From the NCBI GenBank assembly GCA_040770625.1, contig JAXGIW010000001.1, positions 124,001 through 188,000 on the forward strand: a stretch of DNA of 64,000 bases. The letters are read 5' to 3'. The notes beneath the pieces are model-generated. The model had not been told where the DNA came from, made no database searches, and worked only from the letters and a program-made list of their open reading frames with translations. The translations under genes were made by a program, and so were the position numbers. This DNA is from 58-81 sp012729145. Its GTDB lineage: Bacteria > Synergistota > Synergistia > Synergistales > Thermovirgaceae. Below, in pieces: positions 34,973-42,714 of the stretch; positions within the stretch are counted from its first letter, which is position 1, and each line of letters starts with the position of its first letter.

Positions 34973-36196
34973 ATGAGACCCTTGCAGGAAGCTATCCTGG
35001 CGGCCCTCTCCCTTTCGTCAATGCTTGTCTCACGGGGTCACGAGGCGGCCGTTGTCGGAGGCGCGGTCCGGGACCTTCTCCTTTCCCGGAGGGCGACGGA
35101 GGCGGACCTTGCCACGTCGGCCCCTATGGAAGAGATCCTGGACATCTGGCCCGGATCGCCCGTCCTGGGACGACCGCCCGCCGTGACGGTGATCGTTCTG
35201 TCCAGGGGGTGCCGGATAGATGTCTCCACCTTCCAGGGCAAGGACCTGGAAGAGGACCTGGGGCGGAGAGATCTCACGATAAATGCCATGGCGATGGTCC
35301 CCGACGGGACCATCATCGATCCCTGGGGGGGGAGGAGCGATCTTGCCGGGAGGCTGCTCAGGTTCACAGGCGACCCTGTAGAGAGACTGATCGCCGATCC
35401 TCTGAGAGCGGTAAGGATCGCCAGGTTTGTCTCGGAACTCCCCGGGTTCAGGGTCGATCAGGGGTCCCTGAAAACCTGCCGCGAGTTCGCAAGCCGGGTG
35501 GCTGTCATGCCCCTTCCCCGGATCGGCAGAGAGGTTCTCCACGCCCTTGAAGGTGACCTGCCCGCCTTTCTGGAGACTCTGGAACAGGGAGGTATCCTTG
35601 ACCCTATCCTGCCCTGCCTGAAGGGTCTTTCGCCGTTCCAGAGGGATCAGGTTTTCTCAAGGATCCGCAATGCCTGCGCCCTGACGGCCGACCCGGCTGT
35701 CCGGGCGGCCACCCTGCTTGCCGATGAAGGAACAACAGTAACAGGAACTCTATCGGCATGGAACTGGCCGAACAGTCTGTCACGGGAGATATCAGCGCTG
35801 GTAGAGAATCTCACGGTGGCCCTTGATGGCTGTGATGTCCGCACCTGGGCACGGCTGTTCAGATCAAGGGGGGCAGATTGGATCGGGAAGCTGTCACTTC
35901 TGGGGTTCATCTTCAGCCTGAACAGTGAACCTGACACCGGGGTCTGGGTCCAAAGGAGGGTGGGGTCGATACCTTTCATTGTACGCCTGCAGTCATTCGG
36001 CCAGAGGATCACGGGAGAGGAGGTAATGGCGTTAACCGGTCTTGAGAGCGGACCGGAGATAGGCAGGATCATGGACGACCTGGACGAGGCGGTAGCTCTC
36101 GGAGAGGTCAGAAACCGGGAAGATGCCCTGAAATGGGTCTCTTCGGCAGGAGGAGGACACTTGGGGAACTCCTTCTCCTTTCCTAATCCGGGTTAA
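34973..36196 (+). CDS. Class II tRNA nucleotidyltransferase / poly(A) polymerase family protein
   Basis: A roughly 407-residue protein. The N-terminal nucleotidyltransferase domain has VVGGAVRDLLLSR, the RRDLTINAMA motif and DPLRAVRIARFVSEL, typical of CCA-adding enzymes. The metal-binding DxD normally found in the second motif reads Glu43-Ala44-Asp45 (TEADLATSA), a conservative change of the first catalytic acid. The C-terminal part is helical. It probably repairs or adds CCA at tRNA ends, but an A-adding or diverged role is possible. Starts at GTG 34970, ATG 34973 or TTG 34982 are all possible. Confidence 0.82.
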   Translation: MRPLQEAILAALSLSSMLVSRGHEAAVVGGAVRDLLLSRRATEADLATSAPMEEILDIWPGSPVLGRPPAVTVIVLSRGCRIDVSTFQGKDLEEDLGRRDLTINAMAMVPDGTIIDPWGGRSDLAGRLLRFTGDPVERLIADPLRAVRIARFVSELPGFRVDQGSLKTCREFASRVAVMPLPRIGREVLHALEGDLPAFLETLEQGGILDPILPCLKGLSPFQRDQVFSRIRNACALTADPAVRAATLLADEGTTVTGTLSAWNWPNSLSREISALVENLTVALDGCDVRTWARLFRSRGADWIGKLSLLGFIFSLNSEPDTGVWVQRRVGSIPFIVRLQSFGQRITGEEVMALTGLESGPEIGRIMDDLDEAVALGEVRNREDALKWVSSAGGGHLGNSFSFPNPG

Positions 36197-36245
36197 AATA
36201 GTATCCTTATTGTCAGGGTCTTTTTTCGAAAACGGGGGGTTACCG

Positions 36246-37358
36246 ATGGATCGGTCCGAGATGGGGAAGACTGCTGCAGAATTCCAGAAACAGCAAAGGA
36301 AAAGGAAGATAGCGACTTGTTTCGTTCTATCAGGCTGGTTCGCTACCATGTATATTACCGACACCCTCTTTGGCTATCACCCCATAGTGAGTATCGACGG
36401 TGCCCTGGCGCTGTTCTTTTTCATATGTTCATTTGCCGTTGCCTCCGTATCCTCGAAGAGGAAGCGGTCTTTTCTGGGCATAACCGCCATTGCCGGCCTG
36501 CTCTTCATATCCTCCTTCCCGCTCTCCTTCACCTTGTTGGGGATCCCGGTGACGATCCTTCTTCTAAGGCAGGTCATGACCCTTCTCTTTTGCGCGCTGG
36601 TGGGTCCCTACTTCATCAAACCCAAGGGATTCGCCTTCTTCCTTGTGCTTCTGTACAACGCCCTCTGTTTCTACTACCCGATTCTTCGGGTAAGGGAACT
36701 GGACGAGACCATGGCCTACGTTATAGTGACCTACTCCTTTACCCTCCTGTTCTCCTACTTCTTCCTGGACATCCTGAGGATGAACCTGGGCCATGTGTCC
36801 TCTCTTATCTCCGCCAAGAAGGACGCCGAGAACATGGCTCTCAGGGATGATCTGACGGGCGTTTACAACAGGAGGTACTGTGACAACCTTCTGAGGGTCC
36901 TCACAGAGAACGAGACCGAAAAGGCCCTTCTCTTCATCGACCTCGACGACTACCAGAACGTTTGTCAGGCCCACGGTCACCTTGTTGGCGACGCATACCT
37001 GAAGAGATCGGCCGAGGCTGTACTGGAATCGGTCAGGTCAGGCGACATCGTCTCCCGTTTCGGGGGCAACCAGTTCGTAGTGGTCCTTGACAGTGGCGAC
37101 CTTTCCCTGGCCGAGACGGTGGCCAGGAGGATCAGGAAGGCCGTAGGGGAGGTTATCCCTGAATTCAGGTCCGTCTCGGTGGGTGTGACCAAGATTATCC
37201 CCGGGATCACCCAGCAGGCCGTACTGGTGAACGCAGACACAGCCCTCTACCGATCCAAGCACTCCCCCCTGGGGAACATCTCGATCGTGGATCCTGACAA
37301 CCCCAGGATCGAGCCAGAGCACTGGCCTGAAACTGACATGAGACTTCAGGAAAGATAG
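36246..37358 (+). CDS. Membrane protein with degenerate GGDEF domain, likely c-di-GMP receptor
   Basis: A 370-residue protein with about six transmembrane helices (residues 25-180) and a C-terminal GGDEF-fold domain from about 195 (DDLTGVYNRRYCDNLL). The active-site motif is GGNQF (273-277) instead of GGDEF, so the catalytic Asp/Glu are lost and it should not make c-di-GMP. The inhibitory-site RxxD is intact (RSGD, 264-267), five residues before, as needed to bind c-di-GMP. I read it as a membrane c-di-GMP sensor. ATG 36246 follows GGGGGG and is preferred to a TTG at 36210. Confidence 0.85.
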   Translation: MDRSEMGKTAAEFQKQQRKRKIATCFVLSGWFATMYITDTLFGYHPIVSIDGALALFFFICSFAVASVSSKRKRSFLGITAIAGLLFISSFPLSFTLLGIPVTILLLRQVMTLLFCALVGPYFIKPKGFAFFLVLLYNALCFYYPILRVRELDETMAYVIVTYSFTLLFSYFFLDILRMNLGHVSSLISAKKDAENMALRDDLTGVYNRRYCDNLLRVLTENETEKALLFIDLDDYQNVCQAHGHLVGDAYLKRSAEAVLESVRSGDIVSRFGGNQFVVVLDSGDLSLAETVARRIRKAVGEVIPEFRSVSVGVTKIIPGITQQAVLVNADTALYRSKHSPLGNISIVDPDNPRIEPEHWPETDMRLQER

Positions 37359-37542
37359 GAGGAAGGGAGCCCGGGAAAGGCCCCCTCCCGCACCCTTGAG
37401 GGATCCTCAACCAGGGATGAACAGACCCCGGATGAGATCCCATATCCATGTGATGGCCGAAGCCACGGCCTTGAAGAGGATTCACATATTATTCACCCGC
37501 CTTGTGGCCATAATACCACAGGGGGTATCCAGGAGGTAGACC

Positions 37543-38058
37543 ATGCAGAATAATACCTTGGAAGTGATCCTTTCCAGAAGAAGCATAAGAAGGTATACCG
37601 ACAGGCCTGTTGAAGACTCTTCCATCGAGACCCTCCTGAAAGCCGGGATGAGCGCCCCCAGCGCACACAACCAGCAGCCCTGGGAGTTCATCGTCGTCGA
37701 CGACAGGAAGACCCTCGAAGAAATTCCCCTGTTCCACCCCTACTCCAGAATGCTTCTCAAGGCTCCGGCAGCGATAGTGGTATGCGGTATCACCAGGGAT
37801 ATCCCCGCCCCTCAATTCTGGCCCCAGGACTGTGCAGCGGCCACCGAGAACATCCTGCTGGCCGCCCATGCCCTCGGGATCGGATCAGTGTGGCTAGGGG
37901 TATTCCCCCACGAGGAACTTGTATCCAGGCTCTCTGAACTGCTGGCTGTCCCCACTGACATCACCCCCTTCTCCATCATCTCTCTTGGATATCCTGACGA
38001 GGGGAAGGGGCCTTCGGAGAGATACGACGCAGCAAGAGTGCACAGAAACCGGTGGTAG
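37543..38058 (+). CDS. Nitroreductase family protein
   Basis: A 171-residue FMN-dependent oxidoreductase fold: EVILSRRSIRRYTDRPVE, AGMSAPSAHNQQPWEFIVV, ENILLAAHALGIGSVWLGVFP and ISLGYPDEGKGPSERYD are diagnostic. The enzymes reduce nitro groups, quinones or other acceptors with NAD(P)H. ATG 37543 has a CAGGAGGT site. The stop TAG is directly followed, in the same frame, by the MFS transporter sequence. The gap 37359-37542 upstream holds imperfect GC repeats, no gene. Confidence 0.92.
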   Translation: MQNNTLEVILSRRSIRRYTDRPVEDSSIETLLKAGMSAPSAHNQQPWEFIVVDDRKTLEEIPLFHPYSRMLLKAPAAIVVCGITRDIPAPQFWPQDCAAATENILLAAHALGIGSVWLGVFPHEELVSRLSELLAVPTDITPFSIISLGYPDEGKGPSERYDAARVHRNRW

Positions 38059-38079
38059 CAGCAAAGGGGGAGGGAACCC

Positions 38080-39303
38080 ATCTCGAAGGACCGATCCTCA
38101 CAGGACAACCAGCCTGTTCTCTTTGACCCCAACCTCAACATAGTCTTCGGAGTGACCCTGATCTCGGTTCTGGGAGTAGCCAGCGTTGCCCCGGCCTTCC
38201 CGGAGATAATCCGTGCCCTGGGTGTCCACCAGGAGGACGCGGCATGGCTTATCTCCGCATTCACGATCCCGGGACTTCTGTTCACTCCTGTGACGGGCTT
38301 TCTCTCAGACCGTTACGGGAGGAGAAAGATCCTGATCCCCTGCCTCTTCCTCTTTGGGATAGCAGGAGGGGCGTGCTTTCTTGCCCGTGACTTCCGCACC
38401 CTGATCTTTCTCCGGTTCCTGCAGGGGGTAGGCTCGGCCCCGCTCAACGCCCTGAACGTCGCCCTTATAGGGGACTTTTTCAAGGGCAACGACCGATCGG
38501 CCGCCATGGGATACAACACAAGTGTAATTGGTGTAGGTACCGCCATCTACCCGGCTCTTGGAGGACTGTTGGCCATGGCGGGCTGGAATTACCCTTTTCT
38601 TTTGGCTCTGGTGGCCCTTCCAGTTGGATTCTGGGCATACCTTGGCCTGAATGAGGGAGACCGGTTTCCACCTGGCGGGCAATCAGCAGGAGGAGCTCCC
38701 CGGCCGCTCCTGCGGGAACTTGCAAGAAAGGGTGTCCCAGTCCTGCTATTTGCCAGCATGATGACCTTCGTCATCCAGTACGGGGGGTTCCTCACCTTTC
38801 TTCCCTTCTACCTGGAATCAGGCTACGGCGCTACACCCCTGACCATAGGGCTGGTATCGGCCGCAATGTCCATCTCGAGCGCTGTCACCTCTTACAGGGC
38901 AGGATGGTTCTCCGCCCGATTCAGTAGCCGCTCCCTGATGGCGATAGCATTCATACTCTACTGTTCGGCGCTGCTTTTCATCCTTCACGTGTCGGGCTGT
39001 TCTGGGATGATAGTCCCTGCGATGCTCTTCGGCATTGGACAGGGGATCAACATCCCCAACCTCCTTACAACACTCACCAACAACACACCTGAAGAGAACC
39101 GGGCCATGGTGATGTCTCTTAACAGCATGTCCCTGAGGCTGGGGCAGACCCTGGGGCCGCCCCTGTTCGGTATGGTCTTCGCATCCAGGGGAATAGAGGC
39201 TGTATTCACTACCGGCGCCGTCATGGCAGGAGGTATGGCGGTAGTGATCTTCGGAACGATGAGGAAGATCGGTGGAACGTCAGAGGTGGGACATGACGCG
39301 TGA
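38080..39303 (+). CDS. MFS transporter, Bcr/CflA-like drug exporter
   Basis: A 12-helix major facilitator with VAPAFPEIIRALGV in helix 1, the loop motif GFLSDRYGRRKILIP between helices 2 and 3, and a central linker near residue 205. The first canonical start, GTG 38152, falls in the middle of the first hydrophobic helix. The frame continues upstream through PNLNIVFGVTL to an ATC at 38080, which lies 5 nt after GGGGAGGG, the only ribosome site present. I use 38080 as the likely start; this is inference. It follows the nitroreductase by 21 bp in the same frame. The substrate is unknown. Confidence 0.85.
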   Translation: MSKDRSSQDNQPVLFDPNLNIVFGVTLISVLGVASVAPAFPEIIRALGVHQEDAAWLISAFTIPGLLFTPVTGFLSDRYGRRKILIPCLFLFGIAGGACFLARDFRTLIFLRFLQGVGSAPLNALNVALIGDFFKGNDRSAAMGYNTSVIGVGTAIYPALGGLLAMAGWNYPFLLALVALPVGFWAYLGLNEGDRFPPGGQSAGGAPRPLLRELARKGVPVLLFASMMTFVIQYGGFLTFLPFYLESGYGATPLTIGLVSAAMSISSAVTSYRAGWFSARFSSRSLMAIAFILYCSALLFILHVSGCSGMIVPAMLFGIGQGINIPNLLTTLTNNTPEENRAMVMSLNSMSLRLGQTLGPPLFGMVFASRGIEAVFTTGAVMAGGMAVVIFGTMRKIGGTSEVGHDA

Positions 39304-39440
39304 CGCATGACTCGAAAGATCAAAAGCGTGAACGGTAAACGGTCAACCGTAAACAGAAGTCGCAGAGAGACCTGCTTTAATCTTGCCCTTAACTGTTCAC
39401 GCTTTTTTGTTCTTACGTCTCACGTCTCACGTTTCACGAT
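39297..39440. repeat. Intergenic 7-bp unit arrays upstream of the cupin gene
   Basis: Consecutive heptamers GTGAACG, GTAAACG, GTCAACC, GTAAACA occur near 39329-39357, with an inverted partner near 39390-39406 (aactgttcacgctttttt) that could form a T-tailed hairpin. A second flavour (ACGTCTC ACGTCTC ACGTTTC) follows at about 39415-39438, and the left edge holds gcgtgacgcatgactcg. It separates the MFS gene from the cupin gene. Confidence 0.6.
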
Positions 39441-39462
39441 CTACAAAAAAGGAGGTCATACC

Positions 39463-39813
39463 ATGTTCTGCAGCTGCAAGGATATGAGAGCAATTCGAAG
39501 GGAGAATCTCCAGGGAGGACCCGGCGGTGGAATGTTCTACCCCTTGATAGCCCCGGGCGAAAAGCCCGAGGGCAGCCACCTCAAAATGGTGGCCAGAGTA
39601 GAGCTCGATCCGGGTGCGGCCGTGGGCGAGCACACCCATACTGGCGACGAAGAGGTCTATCACATCATCTCCGGGAGGGGGATCTTCATCGAGGACGGAG
39701 TCCAGGTTAAGGTAGGCCCAGGGGATACGGCCGTTACGCTTGACGGGCATAGCCATTCCATAATCAACACAGGCGACGAACCGCTGGTCTTCCTGGCGGT
39801 GATCGCTGAGTAA
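39463..39813 (+). CDS. Cupin-domain protein
   Basis: A 116-residue single cupin with complete metal-binding motifs: GEHTHTGDEEVYHIISGRG (two His and Glu) and GDTAVTLDGHSHSIIN (His). It resembles the small cupin_2 proteins that bind Mn or Fe and act as isomerases, dioxygenases or regulatory domains. The N-terminus (MFCSCKDM) has two Cys. ATG 39463 has a perfect AAGGAGG site. The gene is flanked on both sides by heptamer arrays in opposite arrangement, so it may have moved or been bracketed as a unit. Confidence 0.85.
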   Translation: MFCSCKDMRAIRRENLQGGPGGGMFYPLIAPGEKPEGSHLKMVARVELDPGAAVGEHTHTGDEEVYHIISGRGIFIEDGVQVKVGPGDTAVTLDGHSHSIINTGDEPLVFLAVIAE

Positions 39814-39839
39814 CAAAACCCGTGAACAGGGGAAGCAGT

Positions 39840-40020
39840 CACTGGTTACTCGCAGGTTAAAAGGCGTAAACGCTAAACAGTCAACGGTGAACGGTCAACA
39901 GTAGGCATCCGCTCCTGGCCTTGCGGTTTACCGTTCACCGGGGATTATTTTCTTCCCCCCGTTACGAGTTCCGAGTAACAGGTCCTGTTCTTGCGTCACG
40001 TCTCACGCTTGATCTTTTTA
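39840..40020. repeat. Intergenic 7-bp unit arrays downstream of the cupin gene
   Basis: Heptamers GTAAACG, CTAAACA, GTCAACG, GTGAACG, GTCAACA (about 39862-39902) and the inverted gtttaccgttcacc (about 39926-39939) are followed by CGTCACGTCTCACGCTTGATC at about 39994-40014. The last segment is complementary in type to GATCAAAAGCGTGA at 39317-39330, giving long-range inverted similarity around the cupin gene. Confidence 0.6.
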
Positions 40021-40025
40021 CCCTG

Positions 40026-40034
40026 TGCTATGAT
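40026..40034 (+). promoter_or_regulatory. Extended -10 promoter of the peptide transporter operon
   Basis: TGCTATGAT lies 28 bp before the ATG at 40063. A TTGATC 14 bp upstream is too close to be a standard -35. Confidence 0.42.
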
Positions 40035-40062
40035 ATCCGAAACCTTTCTGGGGGTGACGGAA

Positions 40063-41733
40063 ATGATACTCAAAAGAGCCGTTCTTCTATTCCTCGTGCT
40101 GGTGTCCGTCATCCTTAACGCGACCGTTTCCACGGCTTTTGACGTCTCCGCCGTGAGGGGACCTCATATCCGGGACCTCTACATGGTTATCTACCGGGAT
40201 CCCGACTCCCAGATACTGGCGCTTCAAAAGGGAGAGCTTGACGTACTCGGAGACGTAACCCGCCCCTCGGATATCGAGCGACTGTCGTCCAACCAGGACG
40301 TTAACCTTTCAATATCAAGGGGATTCCATCTCTTTTTCATGGGCTTCAACCTTCGCAAGGGACCATGGAATGACAAGACACTAAGGCAGGCGGCCTCAAT
40401 GGCCATCCCGTCCATTCAGATCGTGAGGGACATCTTTTCCGGATACAGCGAACCCGTAAACACCTATCTTCCCCCGGTATCGCCCTACCATGAGACCGAC
40501 GTAACGACCTGGGAACATGACCCCAGGGGGGCAAGAGTGCTTCTCGAGGAAGAAGGTTGGAGGTGGTCACCCGACGGAAGGCTGATCCCTCCGGGGGAGG
40601 AATCTCCCCTGAAGGGGGTCAAGATCCTGTCCCCTACGGCCCAGGTGGCCCCCACCACAGCGGAGATATCCAGCAGGATCGCCGACGCTCTAAAGGAAAT
40701 AGGGATCCCCGTCTCGGTGGAACCCCTCGATTTCTCTACCATGATCAGAAGGCTCGACCTCCACGATTTTGATCTCTTCGTCATGGCCTGGAGCCTAACC
40801 AGGGATCCCGACAGCCTCTTCGCCTTTTTCCACTCCTCCATGGATGTGACGGGAGGGTACAACATACAGGGTCTTCACGACCCTCTGCTGGACGAGGTGC
40901 TGGAAGAACTACGGTGGGCCCCTGACAGGCAGACCGCCGAGGGAGCGGCCCGAAAGGCCCAGCAGATGCTATCGGAGATATCCCCGTGGATACCGGTCTA
41001 CTCACGCTACATGGTGGCCGCCGTCAGAAAGGGGTGGGATGGCGTGATCAGCACCCAGGCCACCTCGGCGGACAACATCTGGACCCTTCTCAACATGAGG
41101 TCCTCCGATGGCAGCGAGAGACCCGTGTTCTGGTGCCTCTCCGATGAACCCCGATCACTAAACCCACTGAGTACTGGCTCAGCCTACGACTGGCAGGTGC
41201 TCGGTCTGATCTACGATGGCATGATCGCCGTGGACCCGGAGACCCTGGATGATATACCCTGGCTGGCCACCAAGTGGGAGGTGGAGACAGTCAGCGGAGA
41301 GGACGGAGACCATACGAGACTGACCTTCCATTTGAGGGACAGGGTCAAATGGCACGACGGCTCCCCTTTTACATCGAAGGACGTGGGAAAGACCCTGGAG
41401 TTCCTCAGGGACAACGAAATACCCAGGTACTTCGACAACGTCAGGGACATCCTGAAGGTGGAGACCCCTGACGACCTGACGGTCATTGTAACGATGAAGA
41501 ATGTTTCCTTCTGGCATCTCCACAACATCGGCGGCTCCCCTGTCTTCCCAGCCCACCTCCTTGAAGGAGTTGACGAATGGGAGACATGGCAGCCTGCTGC
41601 AGAACCCCACCCTTCTGTGAAGGGACTGACATCCCTTGTGGGGACAGGGCCCTTCGTGTTCAGGGAGTACCGCCAGGGAGAGTACGTCCACTTTGTCAGT
41701 AACGAGGACTTCTGGCTGATCGGAGGTGACTAG
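40063..41733 (+). CDS. Peptide ABC transporter substrate-binding protein, circularly permuted
   Basis: A 556-residue family 5 solute-binding protein with a signal peptide (residues 1-25). The order of conserved segments is reversed relative to normal DppA/OppA proteins. Residues 34-346 carry the usual C-terminal half: DPDSQILALQKGELDVLGD, FFMGFNLRKGPWNDKTLRQA and ISPWIPVYSRYMV. Residues 353-556 carry the usual N-terminal half: DEPRSLNPLSTGSA, YDGMIAVDPETL, WLATKWEVE, RVKWHDGSPFTSKDV and LVGTGPFVFREY, ending at NEDFW. Joining the two ends restores the normal order. ATG 40063 has a GGGGTGA site. It heads a complete ABC operon. Confidence 0.9.
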   Translation: MILKRAVLLFLVLVSVILNATVSTAFDVSAVRGPHIRDLYMVIYRDPDSQILALQKGELDVLGDVTRPSDIERLSSNQDVNLSISRGFHLFFMGFNLRKGPWNDKTLRQAASMAIPSIQIVRDIFSGYSEPVNTYLPPVSPYHETDVTTWEHDPRGARVLLEEEGWRWSPDGRLIPPGEESPLKGVKILSPTAQVAPTTAEISSRIADALKEIGIPVSVEPLDFSTMIRRLDLHDFDLFVMAWSLTRDPDSLFAFFHSSMDVTGGYNIQGLHDPLLDEVLEELRWAPDRQTAEGAARKAQQMLSEISPWIPVYSRYMVAAVRKGWDGVISTQATSADNIWTLLNMRSSDGSERPVFWCLSDEPRSLNPLSTGSAYDWQVLGLIYDGMIAVDPETLDDIPWLATKWEVETVSGEDGDHTRLTFHLRDRVKWHDGSPFTSKDVGKTLEFLRDNEIPRYFDNVRDILKVETPDDLTVIVTMKNVSFWHLHNIGGSPVFPAHLLEGVDEWETWQPAAEPHPSVKGLTSLVGTGPFVFREYRQGEYVHFVSNEDFWLIGGD

Positions 41734-41736
41734 CTC

Positions 41737-42714
41737 TTGTGGTCCTACTGGTCCCGGAGGGCATTGGGCGCAGTAGCCGTACTGCTGCTGGTCATAGCCG
41801 CGAACTTCTTCCTTTTCAGGGTCATGCCCGGCGACGCCGTATCTACGATCGTCGACCCCCGATTCTCCCCGGAGGCCAAGGAACGCTTGAGGGAGCTATT
41901 CGGTCTCGATCTCCCCCTTTACCGTCAGTTCCTGATCTATGTCCGAAGGATGCTGACCTTCGATCTCGGGATATCCTTCCTCTCCCAAAGACCCGTCTGG
42001 GAAGAACTGAAGAGCCGTATCCCCAATACGGTTGCCCTCCTTGGATCGGCCCTGTTTCTTTCGTCGGCTCTGGGAATATGGCTGGGCGTCAAGGCGGCCA
42101 GAAGAAGAGGGGGGTTGACGGAAAAACTTGTCCTTGTATCGGGATCGGTGTCCTTCTCCTTTCCTTCGTTCTTCGTCCAGCTGGTCCTTCTCCTTTTTTT
42201 CGCATACACCTTCCCGGTCTTTCCCCTCAGAGGGAGCGTATCTATCCCCCTCCCGGAGGGCGCTTTCGCGAGAGCACTGGATTACCTGTGGCACCTTCTT
42301 TTACCGGTTGGGTCACTGGTACTCCTGGGTTTCGGCTCCTGGGCAATATACGTGAGGAACCTCATGGTGAAGACCCTGGGGGAAGACTTCATCCTCCTGG
42401 CCAGGGCCAGGGGGCTTCCCGAGGGCAGGATACTCTGGAACCATGCCTTCAGGTCGGCTTTGCCGCCGGTCCTCACAATCTTCCTGCTGGCCCTTCCTGG
42501 CATAGTTTCGGGCGCAGTGATCACGGAAACGGTATTTTCCCTCCACGGCGTCGGGAAGTACCTCCTGGATTCGATAATGGGGCATGACTACCCCGCCGCA
42601 GGGGCAGCCTTCTACATCCTTGGCCTTCTGACCATTGTCTCCAACCTTGCTGCCGATGCAGCCTACGCCCTTGCGGACCCCAGGATCAGGGTCGGGAGGA
42701 GGGCCCAGAGGTGA
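41737..42714 (+). CDS. Peptide ABC transporter permease (DppB/OppB type)
   Basis: A 325-residue inner-membrane permease with six helices. Characteristic regions are the N-terminal ANFFLFRVMPGDAVSTI, FGLDLPLYRQFLIYV, and the ATPase-contact EAA loop ending in LARARGLPEGRILWNHAFRSALPPVLT. It starts with TTG 41737 after a GGAGGTGA site, 3 bp after the binding-protein stop. It forms the channel with the next permease. Confidence 0.93.
   Translation: MWSYWSRRALGAVAVLLLVIAANFFLFRVMPGDAVSTIVDPRFSPEAKERLRELFGLDLPLYRQFLIYVRRMLTFDLGISFLSQRPVWEELKSRIPNTVALLGSALFLSSALGIWLGVKAARRRGGLTEKLVLVSGSVSFSFPSFFVQLVLLLFFAYTFPVFPLRGSVSIPLPEGAFARALDYLWHLLLPVGSLVLLGFGSWAIYVRNLMVKTLGEDFILLARARGLPEGRILWNHAFRSALPPVLTIFLLALPGIVSGAVITETVFSLHGVGKYLLDSIMGHDYPAAGAAFYILGLLTIVSNLAADAAYALADPRIRVGRRAQR

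Noticed and set aside
37543..39303. A single nitroreductase-MFS fusion protein
   Set aside because: A TAG stop separates the two, and a strong ribosome site sits between them; independent initiation explains the layout better, although readthrough remains a minor possibility.
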